DNA from: Pseudomonadota bacterium
Lineage (GTDB): Bacteria > Pseudomonadota > Gammaproteobacteria > Burkholderiales > Rhodocyclaceae
Assembly: GCA_018262095.1 (NCBI GenBank)
Contig: JAGTRW010000006.1
Location: 1-64,000, forward strand
Direction of reading: 5' to 3'
Length of the DNA: 64,000 bases
The notes under the pieces were generated by a model. The model was not told the origin of the DNA and ran no database searches. It was given only the letters and a program-made list of their open reading frames with translations. A program made the position numbers and the translations under genes. Positions 1 to 6,953 of this stretch are shown here, piece by piece. How positions within the stretch are numbered: the stretch's first letter is position 1; every line of letters starts with the position of its first letter.

Positions 1-61
1 TCTCATCTCTTTCTGCTCCTGTCTGCGGGCAACTCGCGCCGCCCATTGAAGCAGAAATATC

Positions 62-127
62 ACCTAACCCGTTGACCAGTTTCTCGGCCCCACCTCTAAA
101 CGGCTTGGGGCACGAAAACGGTTAAAA
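62..127 (-). other. attC-like recombination site of the first cassette
   Basis: A 66-bp imperfect palindrome begins with ACCTAAC at 62-68 (the complement of a GTTAGGT simple site on the minus strand) and ends with GTTAAAA at 121-127. The inner arms TAACCCGTT and AACGGTTA pair, as do GGCCCC and GGGGC. It lies just downstream of the stop codon of the minus-strand hydrolase gene, where an integron cassette carries its attC. The right core is degenerate, so the boundary on that side is uncertain. The 49 bases between this site and the stop codon contain a second GC-rich hairpin-like stretch. Confidence 0.5.
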
Positions 128-176
128 ACACAGGCGCTGCGCGGCGCTATCGTGCCAGTCCGTGGTGAATGAGGGG

Positions 177-785
177 CTAGGTCGACTTGGAGAGATGTTC
201 ATCGATGAGCGGCCCAACATGGCAAGCAAGCGTGTTGGCAAGTAGATGATCTCCGCCGGGAAAGACGTGTAATTTGGCATGCGGTATCAATGACGCCAAG
301 CGCTGGCCGACCCGAATAGGGCTGATGGGGTCTGCGTCGCCCCACAATAACAACGTTGGCATGTCTAGAGAGGGAAGCTTTTCGGTCAGATCCTCATTGA
401 GCGTGGAAAACCAACGAGGAAACGAGGGGTTCGCTGCAAAGAACGATGCGCGCCAATCTTGAGCTGCAAAGCTTGCCATATCAATACCACCCGAGGTTAC
501 CGTAAGCACCAGATGCGTTACGAGCTGTGGTTTCTCAAGGGCGGCAAGGACCGCAATAACGCCTCCCATAGACTGCGCAATCAATGCGGTGGGGCCTTGG
601 ATTTCACCAACAACTCTCGCTACAAGATCGCCAATTCCTCTGACGCTTGGTTCTGGCGGAGTAGGGCCAAACCCGGGCCAACCGAGATGGAGCCGTTCTG
701 CCGGATACGCGAGCAAGCTTGAGACAGGTTCCCAGAAACGAGTATCGCCAGAAGCACCGGGAAGAAAAATGAGTTTGGATGGCAT
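177..785 (-). CDS. Alpha/beta hydrolase fold protein, cassette gene
   Basis: This 202-residue protein is a small alpha/beta hydrolase. An oxyanion-hole region FLPGASGD follows the first strand near residues 7-14. The nucleophile elbow is AQSMGG near residue 70 (catalytic Ser). GDADP near residue 150 fits the acid position and GGDH near residue 178 supplies the catalytic His. No signal peptide is visible, so it is probably cytoplasmic. The substrate cannot be told from the sequence; esterases, thioesterases and C-C hydrolases share this layout. It is the most distal visible cassette gene: attC-like sites lie just beyond its stop codon and just before its start. The gene is less GC-rich than the chromosome to its right, which fits acquisition as a cassette. 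Confidence 0.75.
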   Translation of the reverse strand: MPSKLIFLPGASGDTRFWEPVSSLLAYPAERLHLGWPGFGPTPPEPSVRGIGDLVARVVGEIQGPTALIAQSMGGVIAVLAALEKPQLVTHLVLTVTSGGIDMASFAAQDWRASFFAANPSFPRWFSTLNEDLTEKLPSLDMPTLLLWGDADPISPIRVGQRLASLIPHAKLHVFPGGDHLLANTLACHVGPLIDEHLSKST

Positions 786-807
786 AAGGAGAAAAGTGTG
801 GATTGTG

Positions 808-868
808 GCCTAATGTTCAAGGTCAGGGGCGCTGCGCGGCCTTATCGCGCAACGTCCTGCGACCGTAG
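808..868 (-). other. attC site between cassettes
   Basis: The site starts with GCCTAAT at 808-814 and continues with the same core seen at 4228-4297 (GTTCAAGGTCAGGGGCG, then GCGCGGC, TTATCGCGC and CGTCC). The right half ends in GACCGTAGG rather than a clear GTTAGG, so it is degenerate. The reading frame of the next cassette gene runs into it: its stop codon at 842-844 lies inside the site. Confidence 0.65.
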
Positions 869-1282
869 GGAGCGAGCTTGGGCCAGGCGGCGGAATTGAA
901 AGAAGACATAGGGTGCAGCGGCGATCCAGAGCAGAACAACGACCCAGACTCGTCCCTCGAAGATGTTGTAGTTGGCGAACAATTCAGACCAGGAATGGCC
1001 GCCGACAAAGTGGAAAAAAAGAAACTCGAATGCCACGGTAAGTGCGCACCACGCCAGCCCGATGGTAATGGCGTGGCGCGTTGAAGATGGTGGGTAGAAG
1101 CGGACAAAGAGCCAGATTACTACCCCGAGCGACAGAACACTTGTGACTGTGGACAGTTGATGTGCGGCAAGCTCACTCATGTGCTTGCCATAGGTGAGAT
1201 CGCGGGCGGCTCCATTTGCTATTGAAACAAGCAACATGACGAACCAAGCGGCGATGTATTTCCAAGTCCTCGAAATGTTCAT
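842..1282 (-). CDS. Small multi-pass membrane protein, cassette gene
   Basis: This 146-residue protein has four hydrophobic segments at about residues 9-25, 45-62, 72-92 and 108-128, joined by short polar loops, and a basic C-terminus. No catalytic motif is recognised. Similar short four-helix membrane proteins of unknown function are common in integron cassettes. The last residues (around RSQDVAR) are encoded by the attC site downstream, so the end of the protein was probably set by cassette formation. It starts with ATG at 1282, 19 bp from the neighbouring GCCTAAC core. Function unknown. Confidence 0.65.
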   Translation of the reverse strand: MNISRTWKYIAAWFVMLLVSIANGAARDLTYGKHMSELAAHQLSTVTSVLSLGVVIWLFVRFYPPSSTRHAITIGLAWCALTVAFEFLFFHFVGGHSWSELFANYNIFEGRVWVVVLLWIAAAPYVFFQFRRLAQARSLRSQDVAR

Positions 1283-1301
1283 GGCGGATGATTTGGGTGT
1301 G

Positions 1302-1394
1302 GCCTAACGTTTGACGTGGGGGGCCGCCGCAGCGGCGTAGCCGCGAAGGGAATCTGCAAGCGCAGCTTGTGGGCAGTCCCTCTCGACGGAATAC
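1302..1394 (-). other. attC-like site, longer variant
   Basis: A clear GCCTAAC core at 1302-1308 is followed by a GC-rich palindromic stretch (GGCCGCCGCAGCGGC and further arms, with CCCT near 1379-1382 opposing GGGG near 1318). It ends close to the stop codon of the acetyltransferase gene at 1395. The far core is not a clean GTTRRRY, so the right boundary is approximate. It resembles a different, longer attC subfamily from the sites at 808 and 4228. Confidence 0.5.
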
Positions 1395-1829
1395 CTAGAC
1401 ATTTTTTCCCCCGCTTCGGACAAAGGAATAACGCCTTATGTCTGTACGCAGCTTCCAGCCTTGGCTTTCCCAATAGGAAATACCGGCTTCGTTTTCACTG
1501 AGCACATCGATGTGAGATTTTTTAATACCCAATTTCTCAAGCGCCGAAAGGCAACTTTCAACCAAGGCATTGGCAATACCTTGTCTTCGATGCTCTAGCT
1601 GAACTACGAGATGTTGTAGATAACCCCGGCGGCCATCATGGCCAGACATGATGCAGCCAACAACATTTCCTTCGGAAATTGCAATGAAACTAAGCCCAGG
1701 ATTTCGGAGTAAGTAACGGGCCGTGTTTTCTCGTGAGTCTGCATCACGAAAAGTGACTCCCGGGGTTCGTTTCATCAGCGCGATGACCTCTTCGTAGTCA
1801 TCAATAGTCATGGTGCGAATGCAGAACAT
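1395..1829 (-). CDS. GNAT-family N-acetyltransferase, cassette gene
   Basis: This 144-residue protein has the GNAT fold. The N-terminal IRTMTIDDYEEVIALM strand-helix is followed by the central strands (SFIAISEGNVVGCIMSG) and the acetyl-CoA binding loop of motif A, HRRQGIANALV (Q/RxxGxG/A), near residues 92-102. The C-terminal part has the usual YWESQGW (motif B). It should transfer an acetyl group from acetyl-CoA to an amine; the substrate is unknown. GNAT enzymes are among the commonest cassette-borne genes. I chose ATG 1829 because reading further upstream would enter the attC of the preceding cassette. Confidence 0.8.
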   Translation of the reverse strand: MFCIRTMTIDDYEEVIALMKRTPGVTFRDADSRENTARYLLRNPGLSFIAISEGNVVGCIMSGHDGRRGYLQHLVVQLEHRRQGIANALVESCLSALEKLGIKKSHIDVLSENEAGISYWESQGWKLRTDIRRYSFVRSGGKNV

Positions 1830-2001
1830 ATATGCCAAAAGGTTGAATTCACCAGCGCCGCGCGGCTTTATCGCGCAGCGTCCAGCGACCGAAGGGAGCG
1901 AGGTTGAGTGATGGGATGGACTCCCCCGTCTTTTCAGCGCCAAACTGGCGCCACTGGTGCTCATGGGGATGGGTGTCAGTTTTCAACGAAAGGAGTCCGA
2001 A

Positions 2002-3087
2002 ATGCATGCTACTACCGTTGCAGTTGATCTGGCCAAGAGTGTATTCCAGATTGCGGTCGCTGATGCCGATTGGAAGCTGGTTGAAACCCATCGGCTGACG
2101 CGGACGCAATTCGAGCGCTGGTTTGCTAATCGTGACGTCGGGCTGGTGGTCATGGAGGCGTGCGGTTCCGCGCATCACTGGGCTCGCTGGCTTGATCGCC
2201 AAGGGGTTGAAGTCAGATTGCTGCCGGCGGCCTACATTCGTGCTTACGTGAAGCGAAACAAGACCGACGCGGCCGATGCCAGCGCCTTGCTCGAAGCGGC
2301 GCGCTGCGCCGACATCGTTCCGGTACGGATCAAGTCGATCGAGCAACAGGCCTTGCAGGGACTGCACCGTATCCGTTCGCTCTGGATGAGTACTCGAACC
2401 TCGCGAATCAATGCCTTGCGCGGCTTCTGCCGTGAATTCGGCCTGACCGTTCCGGTCGGCGCACGCACCGGGATCGAGGCGATGAGTCGGGCCCTCGCCG
2501 ACCCGCAAGGGCCGATTCCGCTGCTGATCCGGGAATCGATGAAGTTGCTCATTGAAGAAATCCGCTTGCTCGAATTGCGTATCAGCCAACTGGAGAAGGA
2601 ACTCTCCGCGCGGGCCAAACAAAGCCCGGCGTGCACGACGCTGTTGTCGATTCCTGGCATCGGCCTGCTCACCGCCACGGCGATGGTCGCAGCGACCAGC
2701 GGGAACGTCTCGCACTTCAAGGACGCCCGCCATTTCGCCAGTTGGTTCGGCCTGACACCGAAGGAATACTCCTCGGGCAACACTCGCAAGCTGGGACGAA
2801 TTTCCAAGAAGGGCGACCGTTATCTGCGCATGCTTCTGACCCATGGCGCCCGCTCGGTACTCCGTATGGCCAGCCTCGCCCGGCAAGCCGGGCGAAGACT
2901 GGACGGGTTAAGAACCTAGGCATTAGAGGTCCAGGGGCGAACCAACCACAACAAGGCGGCCTGTACATTGGCCAACAAATTGGCGCGGATCTGCTACGCC
3001 ACATTGCGCGACGGCACGCCTTTTGGCGAACCCGTCATTCGGCCAAATAAGAAACTCGAACGCACGGCGTTTGCAATTGCCGCTTGA
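2002..3087 (+). pseudogene. IS110/IS1111-family DEDD transposase with in-frame amber codon
   Basis: The ATG at 2002 follows AAAGGAG at a 7-8 base spacing. The N-terminal DEDD domain shows AVDLAKSVF, VVMEACGSAHHWAR and RNKTDAADA. The C-terminal Transposase_20 domain shows LLSIPGIGLLTA and the FGLTPKEYSSGNTRKLGRIS region. The reading frame stops at TAG 2917-2919, but the same frame continues with typical family C-terminal sequence (HNKAACTLANKLARI, then RDGTPFGEP) to TGA 3085-3087. Family members usually have Trp at this position, so a TGG-to-TAG change is the simplest explanation. The full frame would encode 361 residues; the truncated product has 305 and lacks the conserved C-terminal helix. 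Either the element is recently inactivated or the amber codon is suppressed. Confidence 0.8.
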
Positions 3088-3351
3088 GACAGAAGAAAGG
3101 AATTGAACTGATGTTTTCCACCCCGCGTCTGCAACGAGACTGATCGCCCATCATGGCAAACAGGGTCGCACCCGCACGGACTGACGCCGATAACTCTTCC
3201 GGCAGCTTCTCGCCTGCCGCTTGTAACGATTGGCGCACCGTGAGCAGATTCCATGTCGGCACGGGCCACAGAGAGCCTATCTACGATGCCGGATATACGA
3301 CTGCATGCGCTTCCTATCTGCCACCGCTATCGGTCAGTTTCCTTGTCTTTG
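3088..3351 (+). ncRNA. Candidate guide (bridge/seek) RNA region of the IS
   Basis: This 264-bp stretch between the transposase stop codon and the right inverted repeat has no credible gene. IS1111-group elements encode their target-guiding RNA in this downstream noncoding end. An 8-mer AGGAATTG occurs at 3098-3105 and again at the right junction with the target (3367-3374), which could reflect a guide/target match. This is inferred from family knowledge; no RNA fold was computed. Confidence 0.35.
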
Positions 3352-3397
3352 GGGGGAGTCCATATAGGAATTGTTAGGCGTTACTCGCGCGGCCAAC

Positions 3398-4219
3398 TCA
3401 GTCATCTTTGTCAGCGTGGTATTGGCCGGAGCAGTAGTAGCACCGCCCCTCTGATTGACCGGCTTCGGTTTCCCAGTACACGAGCTCCCCTTGCGTTGTT
3501 ACTACACCGCATATGTCGCAGGTAGCAGGGAGATCGTCGCTCTCCTCGTTGCCACACATCGTGCACCTGTAGCCTGTGGGCGATGCCTCATTGATGACAA
3601 GTGTTGGGTTGCCACAGCTCTCGCACTCGAGCCGTGCGGGAGCAGGGTCGGGGTCCGAAGGATCAGACCAGTTCGCCTCCTCGACTTCCTCGGCTTCTTT
3701 CAGGGCATCTCGGAGTCGAAACTCATACTCATCAGATAGAACCTTGAAGGTCTCCATCGTCTCGTCAGGAATGTGCGATCCAACCTCAATGTCTGTGTGG
3801 TTCTCCAGGAACTCCAGTACAGAACGGAACAAGCGGCCGATCGTGCTTCTTGCTTGGTTAACATCCATTTCAAACTTGTGATGTTCGATTTCATTGCGCA
3901 GCCGCTTCAGCCATTCAAGATCAGTGCGAAACTCTTTCGAAACAGCCTCGCCGTCTTCGTTATTAATGAAGTTGATCGCATCCCAAAGAGTGATGGTCTT
4001 GTTTCGGTCGAGTTTCGGCGCGAAGGGATCCTTGTAGATTAGAAGAGGATGCTTCTCTGTAATGTGATGCTTGAAAACGAGCTCAATGAAGTGGGCCATG
4101 TGGAGCACTGCAAACTTGTAGGCCTTTGAGTCGCCTTCGTCGCCGGCCTTAAACTTGGCGAGCGCTTCTGCCAAGCTGTCGAGCGCATTCGGAAGCAGGT
4201 CGAGTTTATGAGTGGGCAT
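3398..4219 (-). CDS. HEPN-like protein with zinc ribbons, cassette gene
   Basis: This 273-residue protein has a helical N-terminal half. RLRNEIEHH near residue 117 fits the Rx4-6H pattern of HEPN ribonucleases. An acidic linker follows (around residues 165-195). The C-terminal third has several CxxC pairs (CESCGN, CTMCGN, CDICG, CYYC), which look like two zinc ribbons. HEPN domains occur in toxins and defence proteins as well as in harmless scaffolds, and the motif alone does not prove RNase activity. I chose ATG 4219 (MPTHKLD) because the upstream Met lies inside the neighbouring attC. The gene starts only 9 bp from that core and has no Shine-Dalgarno sequence, as in many cassettes. Its own attC is split by the insertion sequence. 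Confidence 0.65.
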   Translation of the reverse strand: MPTHKLDLLPNALDSLAEALAKFKAGDEGDSKAYKFAVLHMAHFIELVFKHHITEKHPLLIYKDPFAPKLDRNKTITLWDAINFINNEDGEAVSKEFRTDLEWLKRLRNEIEHHKFEMDVNQARSTIGRLFRSVLEFLENHTDIEVGSHIPDETMETFKVLSDEYEFRLRDALKEAEEVEEANWSDPSDPDPAPARLECESCGNPTLVINEASPTGYRCTMCGNEESDDLPATCDICGVVTTQGELVYWETEAGQSEGRCYYCSGQYHADKDD

Positions 4220-4227
4220 TTGGTGAA

Positions 4228-4297
4228 GCCTAACGTTCAAGGTCAGGGGCGCGGCGCGGCTTTATCGCGCTGCGTCCCCTGAACCGCAGTGTTAGGA
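4228..4297 (-). other. attC site, best preserved of the array
   Basis: The 70-bp site is bounded by GCCTAAC (4228-4234) and GTTAGGA (4291-4297). The inner arms pair: GGTCAGGGG with CCCCTGAACC, and the central GCGCGGC and TATCGCGC stems. On the minus strand the recombining core is GTTAGGC. The ion-channel reading frame ends inside the site (TGA at 4243-4245). Confidence 0.8.
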
Positions 4298-4941
4298 CTC
4301 GCGAGCGCTAAGCTTGTGTAAACTGTGAAAGACACCAAAGCCAGTGTTAGGCCACAAAACACCTGAAATACGACGAGTGCTTGTGTCAGCGCGTTCGCTG
4401 GACTGATATCGCCGTAGCCAACAGTCGCCATAGTGACTCCACTGAAATATATCGCTTCGACGATATTATCAAAATGAAAGTGTGGTCCGCCGCTCTTGAA
4501 GAAGGAAGATGGCAACACGTAATAAAGAACACCGAAGCCAACCATCAATTCGATGTAGCTATTGAAGGCGAGGCGGAGCCTATCGCCATAGTGAAGATCG
4601 CTCGTTGACGGAATTCCGTTTAATTTTTCCACGGCGTCATCGAGAAATGCCTTAAATATTTCAAAAGCTCTCGAAAAGAATATGGCCCAGCAAAAGAGTG
4701 CGACGAGAAACCATGTAACGTACTTTAGCTCTTCGTCCGCATAGTACTCCTGCCTGAAAACGAGTCCGGCTGCGGCTGCAAACAACAGAGTAATGGCAAG
4801 ATAATAGCGGTTATATTTCTTGATCTCGTCTGTAAGACGTTGCTTGCCGTCTTTACTCAACAGCCATTTCTTCTTGTTTTTTTCCGCGAGCTTATATGTT
4901 GGAGACAGGACCCAAAATAACGAATTTGTGTTGTTCTTCAT
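4243..4941 (-). CDS. Potassium-channel-like membrane protein, cassette gene
   Basis: This 232-residue protein has two hydrophobic segments near residues 49-64 and 74-90. A canonical pore module follows: a TM helix (VGFGVLYYVLPSSF), the pore helix (FSGVTMATVGYGDIS) with the TVGYGD K+ selectivity filter near residue 177, and a last TM helix. This matches the Ion_trans_2 family. It should form a tetrameric cation channel in the inner membrane. The N-terminus is strongly basic and cytoplasmic, and no regulatory RCK domain is present. The last 16 or so residues (ending RDKAAPRP) are encoded by the attC site, so the native C-terminus was replaced or extended when the cassette formed. Ion channels are an uncommon cassette cargo. 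A role in stress or membrane potential is a guess. Confidence 0.8.
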   Translation of the reverse strand: MKNNTNSLFWVLSPTYKLAEKNKKKWLLSKDGKQRLTDEIKKYNRYYLAITLLFAAAAGLVFRQEYYADEELKYVTWFLVALFCWAIFFSRAFEIFKAFLDDAVEKLNGIPSTSDLHYGDRLRLAFNSYIELMVGFGVLYYVLPSSFFKSGGPHFHFDNIVEAIYFSGVTMATVGYGDISPANALTQALVVFQVFCGLTLALVSFTVYTSLALASPNTAVQGTQRDKAAPRP

Positions 4942-5235
4942 TGAGCGTTCGCGAGAGTGGAATAGCGAGTTCTAACGTAAATTTGGCCTCGAATTGAGGA
5001 CTTATTGGCTTATTTATCAAGATGATGCCACCGGCAAATCATTGGCCGGCGGGGCTTGGTGGGTTTTCGTTGGCTTCAAGACGACCGATAACACTTTATG
5101 CCAGCCACGAATACCTGAAATACGGTACAAGACACGAGCATACGCCCGTCGGCGGTCGGCCTCAAGCCGGGATTTGCTTTGCGGCGCCTTTGCTGCGTTC
5201 GCCGGCGATGCGTAGGCTCCCGGCGACCACGCGCC
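4942..5235. other. Intergenic edge of the cassette array
   Basis: No gene is seen here. TTCTAAC at 4970-4976 resembles a simple-site core and is the last one in this direction, so the array appears to end here. No attI or integrase sequence is recognised next to it. Base composition shifts from mixed to strongly GC-rich across the interval. Confidence 0.4.
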
Positions 5236-5703
5236 TCATCCGATCAGCCGGTCGCCGCGGAAGATCAGGTAGAGCAGCCCCCATACGCCGAACAGCACGT
5301 AGGCGCCCATGATGATCCAGTCGGCTACGCCGAGGACGAGGTGGTAGCCGGGTTGGCCGCTCAGGAAGGCGACCATGAAGCCGTAGGCGACGACCCAATA
5401 GATCGAGATCCCGGTGACCGCCGCGGTGGCGAACAGCGACCAGCGTTTTTGCAGCAGCAATCCGATCAGCGAAATCAGGGTCAGCGGAATGAAGACCAGC
5501 GTGTCGGCTACGCAGAACGCGCGGATGACCTGCACGCCGAATTCGCTGATCTCGTCGGCGCCGTTCTGGAAGCCGAGCCGGACGGCAAGCGGGTAGTCGA
5601 AGATCGGCGTCGTCTGCGCGATCAGCATCAGCACCGTCGATAGCGCGAGAAAAGAAACGATGACCCAGTAAGCGACCGGGCGCTTGGTGCTAGCCATTTG
5701 CAT
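5236..5703 (-). CDS. Four-TM hypothetical membrane protein
   Basis: This 155-residue protein has four hydrophobic segments (about residues 10-30, 62-82, 90-112 and 122-144) with short loops. It resembles small DoxX/DUF-type inner-membrane proteins in layout, but I do not recognise the family. The start at 5703 (MQMAS) has a GGAAAGG sequence five bases upstream; a second Met two codons later is possible. High GC and typical codon bias mark it as chromosomal rather than cassette-borne. It is followed by an oxidoreductase gene on the same strand, upstream by about 65 bp. Confidence 0.6.
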   Translation of the reverse strand: MQMASTKRPVAYWVIVSFLALSTVLMLIAQTTPIFDYPLAVRLGFQNGADEISEFGVQVIRAFCVADTLVFIPLTLISLIGLLLQKRWSLFATAAVTGISIYWVVAYGFMVAFLSGQPGYHLVLGVADWIIMGAYVLFGVWGLLYLIFRGDRLIG

Positions 5704-5768
5704 CACTGCCTTTCCGATTGATTGATTGAGAATGCCGAGCACTTTTCAAATGAAACCGCCGCTGGCGT

Positions 5769-6851
5769 TCAGCGCGCCGTCGATCCGGCCGGGCCGGCGC
5801 GCAGGTATTGCTCGGGCCAGGCCGTCGTCTGGCCGAGTTGGCGCGCTGCGGTGAGCGGCCAGTACGGGTCGCGCAGCAGCTCGCGGCCGATCAGCACGAG
5901 GTCGGCCTGGCCGCTGCGAACGATGTGGTCGGCCTGCTCGGGCGAGGTGATCAGGCCGACCGCCGAGGTCGGGATTCCGGCCTGGTGGCGAACTTGCGCG
6001 GCGAACTCGGTCTGGTAGCCGGGGCCGATCGGCATTTTCGCGCTCGACGCGAGGCCGCCGCTCGAGACGTCGACGAGGTCGACGCCGAGCGATTTTACGC
6101 TGCGGCACAGCTCGACCGTCTGCTCGGCGTCCCAGCCGCCGTCGACCCAGTCGGTCGCCGACAGGCGCAGCAGCAGCGGCAGCCGCTCGGGCCACTCGCT
6201 GCGCACTGCGGCGATGACCTCACGAACCAGCCGCGTGCGGTTCTCGAAGCTGCCGCCGTAATCGTCGGTCCGCTGGTTGGCGAGCGGCGAGAGGAACTGG
6301 TGCAGCAGGTAGCCGTGCGCGCCGTGGATCTCGACCACGTTGAAACCGGCGTCAAGCGCGCGGCGCGTGCTGGCGGCAAACTGCGCGATCACCTCGTTGA
6401 TTTGTGCGACGGTCAGTTCCTGCGGCACCGCGTAGGCTTCGCCGAACGAGATCGGCGACGGGCCGACCACCGGCCAGCCGCCCTCGTCGGCACTGAGCGT
6501 TCGCGCCGGCTGCCAGCCGGTGCCGCCGCTCGCCTTGCGCCCGGCGTGCGCGAGCTGGACGCCGATGGCGCAGCCCTGTGCCTTGGCGAAGCGCGCGATG
6601 CGCGAGAGCGGCTCGATCTGCTCGTCGTTCCACAACCCGAGGTCGCGCGGGCTGATCCGTCCGGCGGGCGCGACGGCGGTCGCTTCGAGGTTGATCAGCG
6701 CGGCGCCGCCGACGGCGCGGCTGCAGTAATGCACGTAGTGCCACTCGCCGGCGATGCCGTCCTGCGCCGAGTACTGGCACATCGACGGCATGCCGATGCG
6801 GTTGTGCAGAACGACGTCGCGCAGTTTGAGGGGGGCGAAGAGATGGGCCAT
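5769..6851 (-). CDS. Old Yellow Enzyme family NADH:flavin oxidoreductase (YqjM/NamA-like)
   Basis: This 360-residue FMN-binding TIM barrel should reduce activated C=C bonds (enones, nitro compounds) with NAD(P)H in the cytoplasm. The N-terminus APLKLRDVVLHNRIGM is followed by PSMCQYSA, whose Cys is diagnostic of the thermophilic-like/YqjM class. HGAHGYLLHQFLSP supplies the substrate-binding HxxH-type pair, and RTDDYGGSFENR is the family signature. The start at 6851 (MAHLFAP) has AGGAAA upstream at normal spacing; reading further upstream gives unrelated residues. Length is normal. It is divergent from the DUF1345 gene, sharing an intergenic region of about 100 bp. The physiological substrate is unknown. 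Confidence 0.85.
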   Translation of the reverse strand: MAHLFAPLKLRDVVLHNRIGMPSMCQYSAQDGIAGEWHYVHYCSRAVGGAALINLEATAVAPAGRISPRDLGLWNDEQIEPLSRIARFAKAQGCAIGVQLAHAGRKASGGTGWQPARTLSADEGGWPVVGPSPISFGEAYAVPQELTVAQINEVIAQFAASTRRALDAGFNVVEIHGAHGYLLHQFLSPLANQRTDDYGGSFENRTRLVREVIAAVRSEWPERLPLLLRLSATDWVDGGWDAEQTVELCRSVKSLGVDLVDVSSGGLASSAKMPIGPGYQTEFAAQVRHQAGIPTSAVGLITSPEQADHIVRSGQADLVLIGRELLRDPYWPLTAARQLGQTTAWPEQYLRAGPAGSTAR

Positions 6852-6953
6852 GATCGGTTTCCTGGGTAGGTTGATCGAGTCGAAGCGAGCTGGGCGCAGG
6901 CGCCCAAAGAGGGCTATGGTAATCCCGTATCGCCGATGAGGTAGCATAGGGCA

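Larger units (their letters stand above)
1909..3366 (+). mobile_element. IS1111-group (IS110 family) insertion sequence inside attC
   Basis: Subterminal inverted repeats ATGGACTCCCCC (1916-1927) and GGGGGAGTCCAT (3352-3363) match exactly over 12 bp and flank a DEDD transposase gene. IS1111-group elements have such subterminal repeats with a few extra bases outside (commonly 7 on the left and 3 on the right), which is how I set 1909 and 3366. No target duplication is seen, as expected for the family. A known subgroup of these elements inserts specifically into integron attC sites, and the flanks here are attC halves. The exact ends need comparison with an empty site. Confidence 0.75.
1842..3379 (-). 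other. attC site split by an insertion sequence
   Basis: The left part (about 1842-1908) carries the same GCGCGGC-TTTATCGCGC-CGTCC core as the sites at 808 and 4228. The matching outer core GTTAGGC is found only at 3373-3379, on the far side of the insertion sequence. Removing 1909-3366 brings the two parts together into one attC-like site belonging to the HEPN-like cassette gene. The GCCTAAC core expected at the left edge is degenerate here (GGTTGAATT). Confidence 0.5.

Noticed and set aside
1849-2886. Minus-strand 345-codon frame opposite the transposase
   Set aside because: The product is Arg/Gln-rich with no family, and the plus-strand transposase motifs are unambiguous.
4977-5235. attI site or integrase remnant
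   Set aside because: Only one weak core (TTCTAAC at 4970) is present, and no integrase residues appear in any frame.
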